A stretch of 64,000 bases of DNA. Origin: Sesamum alatum. Taxonomy: Eukaryota > Streptophyta > Magnoliopsida > Lamiales > Pedaliaceae. This document shows positions 12,294-21,719 of the stretch, piece after piece. Position numbers and translations under genes: made by a program. Numbering within the stretch: position 1 is the first letter of the stretch; every line of letters starts with the position of its first letter. The stretch is from positions 10,583,395 to 10,647,394 of the forward strand of contig JACGWO010000004.1 of NCBI GenBank assembly GCA_034509735.1. Reading direction: 5' to 3'. The notes under the pieces were generated by a model. The model worked only from the letters and a program-made list of their open reading frames with translations, searched no databases and was not told where the DNA came from.

Positions 12294-13112
12294 TGATATG
12301 GTATTGACCATGGGTGGCCCGATCTTCACGACGTAGGCTTGAAATGGATAAAGAGGTCCGTGACCTGAGGAATGCAAATAGCCAACCAACGTTATTGGAA
12401 CGTGACCTGCTACTTAGAACATTCAACCAACCACGAGCACGATTAAACCAATCCACACAACGACACACTCGGGTCGAGCACGAATTGGGGGCTTTGTGAA
12501 TTTGAATCACCAACCTAATATGCTAGATTGACAAAGCAAAGTTTCACTAAAGCTGAAAATAGGATATAAACTCTCAAAAATATGAAAACTCTCTCAATAT
12601 TTCTTAAACTTGGATATCTTCTTGGTTCTTCCCGTTTGCATGCTGATACATGCCTTTTATAGGCCTAAAACACTTCCAAATTGACCACACATATCCCCAA
12701 GTGACTCCTTGGTGGATGTACATTCAATAATTAGTCAAAATATGACTAAAACCTATGCATTCTTGGTCAAAAAACGAGTAAAACTCTTTGACTTTCATGT
12801 GAATCCGAAAATTGGTGCTTTGTATGTGAGAAATACACTTTGAATGTAATTGAGAAGTCTTCTTTGACCACAAGGCTGCACATGGACGAAAATGGGCTTC
12901 CTTGGGCTTGAATTATTGAAATTAAGCACTCATGTTGGGCCTCCAATTGTGACTTGATCCCATTAGCAAATATTAAGTTGGATTGGGCTTGAATTGCTTC
13001 TTGCATTCTCTTCAACCTTCCTCTTGTCATTGGCCCACTTCCAATGGTTAAGTCTTGGTCCAATTGATCTTGAACTTCTTTAGCTCGTTGGATGCCCTCG
13101 GTGTTCTCATCA
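12294..13112 (-). repeat. 3' LTR of the CRM-like element (819 bp)
   Basis: On the minus strand it begins TGATGAGAACACC next to the polypurine tract and ends ACCATATCA at the GTAGA duplication. It lacks the 12 bp TCTTATTATGGG (plus-strand reading) present in the 5' LTR at about 17881-17892. That block contains the TAATAA that ends pol, so here the frame runs about 40 codons further, to 12767. Confidence 0.93.
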
Positions 13113-13840
13113 TCCTCCCCCTCTTGAAAAGGAGTCGTCCTTGACTCTTCATTATCTGTATCGTAAAAAGGAGAAAGATCAGAAACATTAAAAGTAGCAC
13201 TCACTCCATACTTACCGGGCAATTCAAGCTTGTAAGCATTGTCATTGATCCTTTCAAGGACTCGAAATGGTCCATCCCCTCTTGGCATGAGCTTGGACTT
13301 CCTTTTGTCCGGAAACCTCTCTTTTCTAAGATGCAACCAGACTAAGTCCCCTGGTCCAAAGATAACTCGTTTCCTTCCCTTGTTCGCACGGTTCACGTAC
13401 TGTTGAGTCATCCTCTCAATATTACTTTTGGCGTTTTCATGGATTTGCTTAACAAATTCAGCACGTCTCTTTCCATCCATGTTTACTTTCTCCTGCAAAG
13501 GCAAAGGAGTTAAATCAATAGGTGCAAGAGGATTAAAACCATAAACAATTTGAAAGGGCGAAAACTTAGTAGTAGAATGGACAGCCCTATTGTAAGCAAA
13601 CTCGACGTGCGGTAGACACTCTTCCCAATCCTCAAGTTCTTCTTCACAATTATTTGCAACAAAGTTGAAAGTGTCCTATTGACCACCTCGGTTTGCCCGT
13701 CGGTTTGAGGATGACAAGTAGTAGAGAAAAGTAACTTAGTCCCAAGCTTGCCCCACAAAGTTTTCCAAAAGTAGCCAAGGAACTTGGCATCTCGATCAGA
13801 CACTATAGTCTTTGGCATACCATGGAGCCTCACAACTTCT
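12767..13840 (-). pseudogene. CRM-like pol: truncated integrase (core remnant, C-terminal domain, LTR-encoded tail)
   Basis: The integrase would insert element cDNA into chromosomes. Read on the minus strand, the remnant begins at [10 protein letters not shown]. It keeps the second catalytic Asp ([10 protein letters not shown]) and the Glu region ([14 protein letters not shown]). The zinc-binding N-terminus and the first catalytic Asp fall in the deletion at about 13834-13843. A one-base loss near 13628 (AATCC against AACTCC in the 62.6 kb copy) shifts the frame. The C-terminal part continues from there and is open up to 12767: [14 protein letters not shown], then [20 protein letters not shown], then [10 protein letters not shown]. 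The frame crosses the polypurine tract and enters the LTR, encoding [14 protein letters not shown]. Because the LTR stop is deleted, an aberrant tail of about 40 residues is added. It cannot encode active integrase. Confidence 0.88.
13113..13125 (-). other. Polypurine tract (plus-strand DNA primer site)
   Basis: Minus-strand AAGAGGGGGAGGA lies directly against the LTR start TGATGAG. It doubles as coding sequence for part of the pol segment QEGEDDEN. The same tract lies at 62072-62084 in the right-hand element. Confidence 0.9.
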
Positions 13841-14908
13841 GCTCCAATAGTGGTGGGAGTTGGCCAATCTTGGATAACTTTGACATTTTCTTCATCAACT
13901 GTGATTCCTTCACTACTCACAACAAAACCAAGGAAAACAACTTTGTTAGTGCAAAAGTCACACTTTTTCAGATTTCCAAATACCTTTTCTTTTCTTAGAA
14001 CCTCTAGGACTTGATTTAGATGTGCTACATGTTCTTCCAAAGTCCTACTATAAACAAGAATGCCATTAAAGTAAACTACCACAAATTTGCCTATAAATGC
14101 ACACAAAACATGATTCATCAATCTCATAAATGTGCTAGGTGCATTACTAAGTCCAAAAGGCATAACTAACCACTCATAAAGCCCATGTTTTGTTTTGAAA
14201 GCGGTTTTCCACTCATCTCCTTCTTTCATTCTAATTTGATGATAACCACTTTTTAAATCAATTTTAGAAAAGATAGTTGAACCATTTAACTCGTCAAGCA
14301 TATCATCTATCCTAGGAATAGGGTGACGATATCTTATCGTTATGTTGTTAATGGCTCGGCAATCAACACACATCCGCCATGTGCCATCCTTCTTAGGCAC
14401 GAGCAACACCAGAACTGCACAAGGACTAAGGCTCTCCCTTACATAACCTTTGGCCATCAACTCTTGGATTTGCCTTTGAATCTCCTTAGTCTCCTCGGGA
14501 TTGGTACGGTATGCTGGACGGTTTGGTAAGGATGCTCCTGGTATGAAGTCAATTTGATGTTCGATCCCACGAATTGGTTGTAAACCTGGTGGTATCTCAT
14601 CCGAAAAGACATCTTCATAATCCTGCAAAAGAGATGTAACAACACTAGGCAAAGAAGATGTTAGGTCGTTAGAGTTCAACATAGCCTCTTTGTACACAAG
14701 TACTATGAGGTTTTGTTGGGAAAACAAAGCTTCCTTGATCTCACTCTTCTTAGCAACTAGTAAACTCTCTTCCTCTTCATCTTTTTCCCTCTCCTTTTTC
14801 TTTCCTCTTTTGCTTTTATTTTCTCCATCTTTTGAATCACTCATTTTCTTGTCACTCTCATTTTCACTCTCTTCTTTTTGTTTCTCTTTCTTTTTCTCAT
14901 ACTCTCTT
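13841..14908 (-). pseudogene. CRM-like pol: reverse transcriptase with altered catalytic motif
   Basis: The RT would copy element RNA into DNA in cytoplasmic particles. The minus-strand frame opens with a Lys/Glu-rich linker ([17 protein letters not shown]). RT blocks follow: [46 protein letters not shown] (first catalytic Asp present), and [17 protein letters not shown]. Where a gypsy RT has YxDD, this copy reads YFNGILVYS at about 14056-14082, so both paired aspartates are replaced. The frame continues to DWPTPTTIG and jumps straight into integrase at 13834-13843, skipping RNase H. An indel near 14910 separates this frame from the gag-protease frame, which the 43.9 kb copy reads through at that point. 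The enzyme would be inactive. Confidence 0.9.
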
Positions 14909-16594
14909 TTATTTTTCTCTCAAAATCTGATCTTGCAAAATCTGCTTTGGTGTCATCGGATTGAGAGTTATGGATTCCCCTCGTAGCACAAAAGAGTAAC
15001 GATTTTGGAATCCATCATGTGTTACATGCCTATCAAACTGCCATGGCCTCCCCAGCAATATGTGGCATGCTTTCATCGGCACAATATCACAAATAACCTC
15101 ATCTTTGTACCTTCCAATTGAAAACAATACCTTCACTTGCTTGGTCACCTTCAACTCGCCACACTCATTCAACGATTCAAGCTTGTATGGACGGTGATGC
15201 TTGATAGTAGGTAGACTTAATTTTTGAACCAATTTAGTACTTGCCATATTGCAACAACTACCACCATCAATAATCATGCTACATACCTTTCCTTGAACTT
15301 GGCAGCGTGTATGGAACAAGTTTTCTCTTTGGCAATTGTCTTCCTCCATCATATGGGCACTAAGAGCTCTTCTAGTAACAAGCAACTCTCCTTCTTCGGC
15401 ATACTCTCCATCACCATCTTCTTGTGATGATTCCTCTTTCTCAGTGCTTTCTCCTTCGATTTCCAACTCTCCATGATTGTTGAAGATCATTGTACGTCGG
15501 TTAGGACACTCACTTGCTATGTGCCCTCTCCCTTGGCACTTGAAACACTTTATATCATGGTTTCTTGAAGAATTAGGCTCGGGTTGTACCTTTTTGGCAT
15601 CAACTTTGTCACCATGTTTAGGATCGGCCTCCTTGAATTTCGATGTGGAAGGGGTGTCTTTCTTGGGGTTGTTCTTCCATGGACTGAATGTAGATAAGTT
15701 AGATCTCCTCCGCATAAGTCCTCTCCGCTTGAGTTGTTGTTCAACCTTGATGGATTGGTGTACCATCTCTTCAAGTTCTACATAGTGGTGCATCTCCACA
15801 ACATCAGCGATGTCACGATTGAGCCCATGTAAGAAACGAGCCATAGTTGCTTCATTGTCCTCTATGATGTTAGTTCGGATCATGGCAATCTCCATCTCTT
15901 TGTAGTACTCATCAACACTTTTAGAACCTTGAGTAAGGCGTTGGAGCTGGTTGTGAAGCTCACGACGATAATAGGATGGAAAGAACCTCCTCCTCATGAT
16001 TGCTCTCATCTCTTCCCATGTTGTGATAGGACGTTCACCATTCCTAACCTGTTCCTTTTGCATCTGATCCCACCAAACAAGAGCATAATCGGTAAACTCA
16101 AGGGCTGCGAGTTTGACCTTTTTACTCTACGAGTAGTTGTGGCATGAAAAAATTTGCTCAACACGCATCTCCCATTCCAAATATGCTTCGGGATCACTCT
16201 TTCCTTTAAATGAAGGAATTGTGACCTTAACTCCTCCTAGGCCACCAACTTCATCTCTAGGCCGTCTCGGTCTATCTCTTTGTCTATTCACTCTCCTTGG
16301 CCGGATGTCCTCATATTCATCTTCACCACTTGGATCCTCCAAATACTCATTATGAACATGATGTTGAGGCCGTGAATTGGGAGTTTGTCTTTAATTTGTA
16401 GCTCTTGGACCGGCAAATTGATCCTCTACTTGATCCAATCTTTCATGAAGACCTTCCAACTTACGGTCAAGCAACTTCTCAAGATGGCTCACCAAGGCTT
16501 GCATATGGAATGCATCGACTCCGCCTCGTAGTGTTTCTCCCGAGTTGTTGTCATCACTTCTTTCAACAACTCCTTTATCTCGATTTTCTGCCAT
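14909..16594 (-). pseudogene. CRM-like gag-protease with two in-frame stops
   Basis: Gag packages element RNA; the aspartic protease matures the polyprotein. The start is ATG at 16594 (MAENRDKGVVERSDDNN), the first after the leader. Features in one frame: a coiled-coil-like segment (LVSHLEKLLDRKLEGLHERL), an Arg-rich stretch, a retrotransposon gag domain (WEMRVEQIF...WEEMRAIMRRRFFP), the zinc knuckle CFKCQGRGHIASEC at 15506-15547, and the protease site IIDGGSCCNMAS near 15240-15275. The DGG form in place of the commoner D[ST]G is, from memory, frequent in this lineage. TAA at 16391-16393 and TAG at 16127-16129 interrupt gag. Both are also present in the 43.5-45.6 kb copy. A third stop at 14909 follows an indel. 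Confidence 0.9.
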
Positions 16595-17263
16595 TTAAAA
16601 AATTATAGGAACCTCACCAAATCCTTGCCACACTCTTTTTTTCTCTCTTTTATTTTTCCACTCGTGTTTCACTCTTTTATTTTTCCACTCGTGTTTCACT
16701 CCTCACTTAATAAGCTCACAACTCTTGACTCTCAACGATAGTCTCACTACACTCAACACTCTCTAATCTAAAACTTATGAAACTCGATGCTTTTATCTAG
16801 CGACTCAAAAACAAATGCTAATTATTTCCTCAACCAAGTATGTGTAGATGGACGATTCAAACTTACTCGTAGCAAGAGAATGGTCTAAAGAAGCTAGGTA
16901 CAACTTGGAAATCAAGATCGGTTGGCTTACAAGGATAGTAGCAAAGTATAGCTAGGAAACAATAACACAATCTGATTTTTCTTTCTTTTGTTTTTTTTCC
17001 CTTTCAAATGGACCTTTTTTTTCACTTTTGTACTTTTTTTTTGCCTTCTTTTGTTTTTTTTTGAACGAATTTTTCTTCTTTTTTTTTTTGGCTGCTCGTT
17101 TGTTTTTTTTTTTCCCGAGCTTTTCTCTTCTTTTTTTTTTTGAACGAATTTTGTCCTCTATTTTTTTTGTAAAGATGAAACAAAAGATAACAATGGGGTA
17201 CGGAAGCTTGGTGGTGTAAGATAAAAGATAGGTGGAACTTGGGGACCTACCGTGTCAACCGAA
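16595..17263 (-). other. 5' leader of the CRM-like element, purine/poly-A rich
   Basis: Untranslated leader between the PBS and the gag start. On the plus strand it shows repeated T runs of up to 12 at 16985-17170, with a GAACGAATTTT motif repeated at about 17061 and 17142, plus several copies of CCACTCGTGTTTCACTC near 16660-16700. No ORF of note lies on the minus strand. The related leaders at 45.63-46.46 kb and 60.98-61.24 kb carry the same motifs, partly lost. Confidence 0.75.
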
Positions 17264-17276
17264 GGCTCTGATACCA
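17264..17276 (-). other. Primer binding site, initiator tRNA-Met type
   Basis: Minus-strand TGGTATCAGAGCC lies two bases inside the 5' LTR end (ACCATATCA). It matches the usual plant PBS complementary to the 3' end of initiator tRNA-Met. Copies occur at 46468-46480 and, degenerate, at about 60962-60975. Confidence 0.92.
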
Positions 17277-17278
17277 CA

Positions 17279-18108
17279 TGATATGGTATTGACCATGGGT
17301 GGCCCGATCTTCACGACGTAGGCTTGAAATGGATAAAGAGGTCCGTGACCTGAGGAATGCAAAAAGCCAACCAACGTTATTGGAACATGACCTGCTACTT
17401 AGAACATTCAACCAACCACGAGCACGAGTAAACCAATCCACACAACGACACACTCGGGTCGAGCACGAATTGGGGGCTTTGTGAATTTGAATCACCAACC
17501 TAATATGCTAGATTGACAAAGCAAGGTTTCACTAAAGCTGAAAATAGGATATAAACTCTCAAAAATATGAGAACTCTCTCAATATTTCTTAAACTTGGAT
17601 ATCTTATTGGCTCTTCCCGTTTGCATGCTGATACATGCCTTTTATAGGCCTAAAACACTTCCAAATTGACCACACATATCCCCAAGTGACTCCTTGGTGG
17701 ATGTACATTCAATAATTAGTCAAAATATGACTAAAACCTATGCATTCTTGGTCAAAAACGAGTAAAACTCTTTGACTTCCATGTGAATTCGAAAATTGGT
17801 GCTTTGTATGTGAGAAATGCACTTTGAATGTAATTGAGAAGTCTTCTTTGACCAAAGGCTGCACATGGACGTAAATGGGCTCTTATTATGGGCTTCCTTG
17901 GGCTTGAATTATTGAAATTAAGCACTCATGTTGGGCCTCCAATTGTGACTTGATCCCATTAGCAAATATTAAGTTGGATTGGGCTTGAATTGCTTCTTGC
18001 ATTCTCTTCAACCTTCCTCTTGTCATTGGCCCACTTCCAATGGTTAAGTCTTGGTCCAATTGATCTTGAACTTCTTTAGCTCGTTGGATGCCCTCGGTGT
18101 TCTCATCA
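17279..18108 (-). repeat. 5' LTR of the CRM-like element (830 bp)
   Basis: On the minus strand it begins TGATGAGAACACC next to the right GTAGA duplication and ends ACCATATCA beside the PBS. Its first ~220 bp encode the pol tail, ending QGSP and TAATAA at about 17883-17888. In this 5' position that reading frame has no upstream pol, so it is a passive copy. Confidence 0.93.
17638..17646 (-). promoter_or_regulatory. TATA box of the 5' LTR
   Basis: Minus-strand TATAAAAGG within GGCCTATAAAAGGCATGTAT. The identical core is kept in the LTRs at 34154-34162 (+), about 60619 (+) and 61610 (-). It is the likely start-proximal element of retrotransposon transcription. Confidence 0.65.
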
Positions 18109-18113
18109 GTAGA
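18109..18113. repeat. Target site duplication (right), GTAGA
   Basis: Exact match to 12289-12293; see the left copy. Confidence 0.9.
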
Positions 18114-18666
18114 TGGACTGAAAAATTTGGTGCTTTTCAATCCCGTCCGTCAATGGTTGCACGTCCTTCCTCATCCCGCACTCTTGCTCCTTTTAGACCG
18201 ATTACGGCTCCTACTAGGCCTGCCCGTCGGATTCCACGCATGCCAACAACCGAACAAATGAATGTGTATTTGCAACATACTCCATCGGTGGCTGCATGAT
18301 TTCCTATTCCTCTTCTCTCATTGCCGCCGTCGTCCATGGCTTGCTCCTCGTTGTTTCCGGTGAGTGCTGCGGCTGAAACCCTAGCGCCGCCATCCATTTT
18401 TGCCGTTTTGGAAGGTTCCCAACAAGATCCGAATAATCAGCCACCTTCCTTACATGTTGAGCCACCTTCCTTCCAGTCTGAGCCGCCTTCCATACGTGTG
18501 GATAATCAGCCGCAAACTTCCTTACATGTTGAGCCACCTTCCTTCCTATATGATCCGCCTTCCATACATGTGGATAATCAGCCGCAATCTTCCTTATTTA
18601 GCATGGATACACATATTGAGGGAAACTTGCACAATTTACCAGCGGTTGCTCCCCTTACACGGCCGG
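18114..18666. other. Unidentified non-satellite sequence between CRM-like element and satellite
   Basis: About 550 bp that are neither satellite nor recognisable transposon protein, and more GC-rich than the arrays. Before the CRM-like insertion it would have followed the copia remnant directly. It contains a tandem repeat of 69 and 72 bp (starts near 18435, 18504 and 18576) and the string CTGAAACCCTAG at about 18371, whose reverse complement CTAGGGTTTCAG is common in plant 5' untranslated regions. It may be the edge of another transposon or a captured gene piece. It ends where satellite resumes with GTGTTTCCTATGATTAGG. Confidence 0.6.
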
Positions 18667-18683
18667 GTGTTTCCTATGATTAG
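18321..18683 (+). CDS. Possible Pro/Ser-rich repeat protein fragment (120 codons), unidentified
   Basis: An open frame beginning MPPSSMACSSLFPVSAAAE, with ATG at 18321 in a GC-rich context. Its centre holds two 23-24-residue repeats of the pattern PPS-x-HVEPPSF...PPSI-x-VDN (SLHVEPPSFQSEPPSIRVDN, then TSLHVEPPSFLYDPPSIHVDN), and a third partial copy follows. Repeat lengths of 69 and 72 bp are multiples of three, so expansion kept this frame; that is mild evidence of a coding past. The last few codons run into satellite sequence and stop there, so the true end is lost. I recognise no domain. An overlapping minus-strand frame also exists, so the coding strand is uncertain. Confidence 0.3.
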   Translation: MPPSSMACSSLFPVSAAAETLAPPSIFAVLEGSQQDPNNQPPSLHVEPPSFQSEPPSIRVDNQPQTSLHVEPPSFLYDPPSIHVDNQPQSSLFSMDTHIEGNLHNLPAVAPLTRPGVSYD

Positions 18684-19152
18684 GTTGAGTATTAGGCATG
18701 TATCCGGAGGGTGACCAAGCCCTCGATATGGCAAATGTACTAAAGCTGAGTCCATGGCTCAAGCGAGTGTTCAACATGTAGTCCTAGTGCATTTTAATGT
18801 TGAATAAGATGGATTCCTAGTAGTATAATCGAAGAGTGGCTTTAATATCGATTATTAGAGTCGATACGAATATATTTATAACTAGAAATGAGTCATCTAT
18901 CAGTCAATTATAAGGACTGAAAACACAAGGTGTTTCCAACAATTGTGTTTGAGCCATGGACTCTTCAACGATTATGTTGAGTGTTACGAAGGTCGACCAA
19001 GTCCTCGATATGACAAAGATAAAAGGGGATTAGTGTGTAAATTCATTTAAAGGAGTTTGTCGTTGCGCACAGGTACATAGCTGAGTCCATGGCTCAAATG
19101 AGTGTTCTAGATGTAGTATTAGTGCAATTTTATGTTGAATAAGATGGAGTCC

Positions 19153-19252
19153 TACATCTTGAAGACTCGTTTGAGCCATGGACTCAGCTTTTATACCTTT
19201 GTCCAACGACAAAATGCTTTAAACGAATTTAGACACTAATTCCCTTTTATCG
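19153..19252 (-). repeat. Inverted ~100-bp satellite segment within the head-to-tail array
   Basis: The plus strand reads CTACATCTTGAAGACTCGTT, then TTGAGCCATGGACTCAGC, then TTAGACACTAATTCCC. This is the reverse complement of the monomer stretch from GGGAATTAGTGTCTAA to AAGATGTAG. Forward orientation resumes at TTGGGCAAAC near 19253. A shorter inverted piece (TTTGAGCCATGGACTC) lies at about 18949-18964. Confidence 0.8.
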
Positions 19253-21719
19253 TTGGGCAAACACACAAAAGCTGAGTCCATGGCTCAAACGAGTGTTCAA
19301 GATGTAGTCCTAGTGCATTTTTATGTTGAATAAGATGGATTCCAAGTCGTATAATCAAAGAGTGGTTCAATATTGATTATTAGAGTCGATACGAATATAT
19401 TTATAGCCAGAAATAAGTCATATCAGTCAATGATAAGGACTGAAAACACAAGGTGTTTCCTACGATTGTGTTGAAGATTAGGCATGTATCCGGACGTACG
19501 ATTGATTTACGAAGGTTGACAAAGCCCTCGATATGGCAACGATAAAAGAAATTAGTGTCTAAATTCGTTTAAAGGAGTTTGTCGTTGCGCAAAGGTACAA
19601 AGTTGAGTCCATGGCTCAAATGAGTGTTCTAGATGTAGTACTAGCGCAATTTCATGTTGAATAAGATGGAGTCATAGTCATATAATCGAAGAGTGGCTTT
19701 AATATTAATTCTTAGAGTCGATACGAATATATTTATAGGCAGAAATGAGTCATCTACCAGTCAATGATAAGGACTGAAAACACAAGGTGTTTCCTATGAT
19801 TGTATTGAGTATTAGGCATGTATCCGGACGTACGGTTGATTACGAAGGGTGAGAAAGCCCTCGATATGGCAAAGATAAATGGGAATTAGTGTCTATATTC
19901 GTTTAAAGTAGGTTGTCGTTGGGCAAAGGTACAAAAGCTGAGTCCATGGCTCAAACGAGTGTTCAAGATGTAGTCCTAGTGCATTTTTATGTTGAATAAG
20001 ATGGATTCCTAGTCGTATAATTGAAGAGTGACTTTAATATTGATTATTAGAGTCGATACGAATATATTTATAGCCAGTAATGAGTCATCTATCAGTCAAT
20101 TATAAGGACTAAAAAGACAAGGTGTTTCCTACGATTGTGTTGAGTATTAGGCATGTATCCAGACGTACGATTGATTATGAAGGTTGACCAAGCCCTCGAT
20201 ATGGCAAAGATAAAATGGAATTAGTGTCTAAATTCGTTTAAAGGAGTTTGTCGTTGGGCAAACGCACAAAAGCTGAGTCCATGGCTCAAACGAGTGTTCA
20301 AGATGTAGTCCTAGTGCATTTTTATGTTGAATAAGATGGATTCCAAGTCGTATAATCAAAGAGTGGCTTCAATATTGATTATTAGAGTCGATACGAATAT
20401 ATTTATAGCCAGTAATGAGTCATCTATCAGTCAATGATAAGGACTGAAAACACAAGGTGTTTCCTATGAATGTGTTGAGTATTAGGCATGTATCCGGACG
20501 TACGATTGATTACGAAGGGTGACCAAGCCCGGGATATGGCAACGATAAAAGGGAATTAGTGTCTAAATTCATTTAAAGCAGTTTGTCGTTGCGCAAAGGT
20601 ACAAAAGCTGAGTCCATGGCTCAAACGAGTCTTCAAGATGTAGTCCTAGTGCATTTTTATGTTGAATAAGATGGATTCCTATTCGTATAATTGAATAATG
20701 GCTTCAATATTGATTATTAGAGTCGATACGAATATATTTATAGCCAGTAATGAGTCATCTATCAGTCAATTATAAGGACTAAAAACACAAGGTGTTTCCT
20801 ACGATTGTGTTGAGTAATAGGCATGTATCCGGACGTACGATTGATTACGAAGGGTGACCAAGCCCTGGATATGGCAACGATAAAATGGAATTATTGTCTA
20901 AATTAGTTTAAAGCAGTTTGTCGTTGGGCAGAGGTACAAAAGCTGAGTCCATGGCTCAAAAGAGTGTTCAAGATGTAGTCCTAGTGCATTTTTATGTTGA
21001 ATAAGATGGATTCCCAGTCGTATAATTGAATAGTGGCTTTAATATTGATTATTAGAGTCGATACGAATATATTTATAACCATAAATGAGTCATCTATCAG
21101 TCAATTATAAGGACTGCAAACACAAGGTGTTTCCTACGATTGTGTTGAGTATTAGACATATATTCGGTCGTACGATTGATTACGAAGGTTGACCAAGCCC
21201 TCGATATGGCGAAGATAAAAGGCAATTATTGTCAAAATTCGTTTAAAGCAGTTTGTCGTTGGGCAAAGGTACAAAAGCTGAGTCCATGGCTCAAACGACT
21301 GTTCAAGATGTAGTCCTAGTGAATTTTGATGTTGAATAAGATGGATTCGAAGTCGTATAATCAAAGAGTGGCTTCAATATTGTTTATTAGAGTCGATACG
21401 AATATATTTATAGCCAGAAATGAGTCATATCAGTCAATGATAAGGACTGAAAACACAAGGTGTTTCCTAAGATTGTGTTGAAGATTAGGAATGTATCCGG
21501 ACGTATGATTGATTACGAAGGTTGACAAAGCCCTCGATATGGCAACGATAAAAGAAATTAGTGTCTAAATTCGTTTAAAGGAGTTTGTCGTTGCGCAAAA
21601 GGTACAAAGATTGAGTCCATGGATCAAATGAGTGTTCTAGATGAAGTACTAGCGCAATTTTATGTTGAATAAGATGGAGTCTTAGTCATATAATCGAAGA
21701 GTGGCTTAATATTAATTCT

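Larger units (their letters stand above)
12294..18108 (-). mobile_element. CRM-like Ty3/gypsy chromovirus, full structure but defective (5.8 kb)
   Basis: A complete insertion on the minus strand: 5' LTR 17279-18108, PBS 17264-17276, gag-protease, RT, partial integrase, polypurine tract 13113-13125, 3' LTR 12294-13112, flanked by GTAGA duplications. The two LTRs differ by about 11 substitutions (counted by eye) plus a 12-bp and two 1-bp indels, which suggests a young insertion. Compared with the copy at 61.2-64 kb, about 1.1 kb encoding RNase H and N-terminal integrase is missing. Assignment to the CRM clade rests on the integrase C-terminus ([20 protein letters not shown], no recognisable chromodomain) and on pol running into the 3' LTR, which I recall as reported for CRM elements. 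It landed in or beside the copia remnant. Confidence 0.9.

Noticed and set aside
12271..12513. Short ORFs of 60-80 codons in the LTR end, on both strands (also at 17247-17498, 34334-34534 and 60993-61460)
   Set aside because: They lie in the LTR region next to the PBS, overlap on opposite strands, and match no retroelement domain; shadows of the LTR.
17028..17219. Phe-rich 63-codon plus-strand frame
   Set aside because: Product of the T-runs in the antisense of the element leader.
17260..17280. Possible tRNA-Met gene fragment
   Set aside because: The match is 13 bases placed two bases from the LTR end; it is a primer binding site, with no cloverleaf around it.
18137..18537. Minus-strand frames antisense to the 18.3-18.7 kb repeat
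   Set aside because: No recognisable domain and overlapping the plus-strand frame; kept only as uncertainty about the coding strand.
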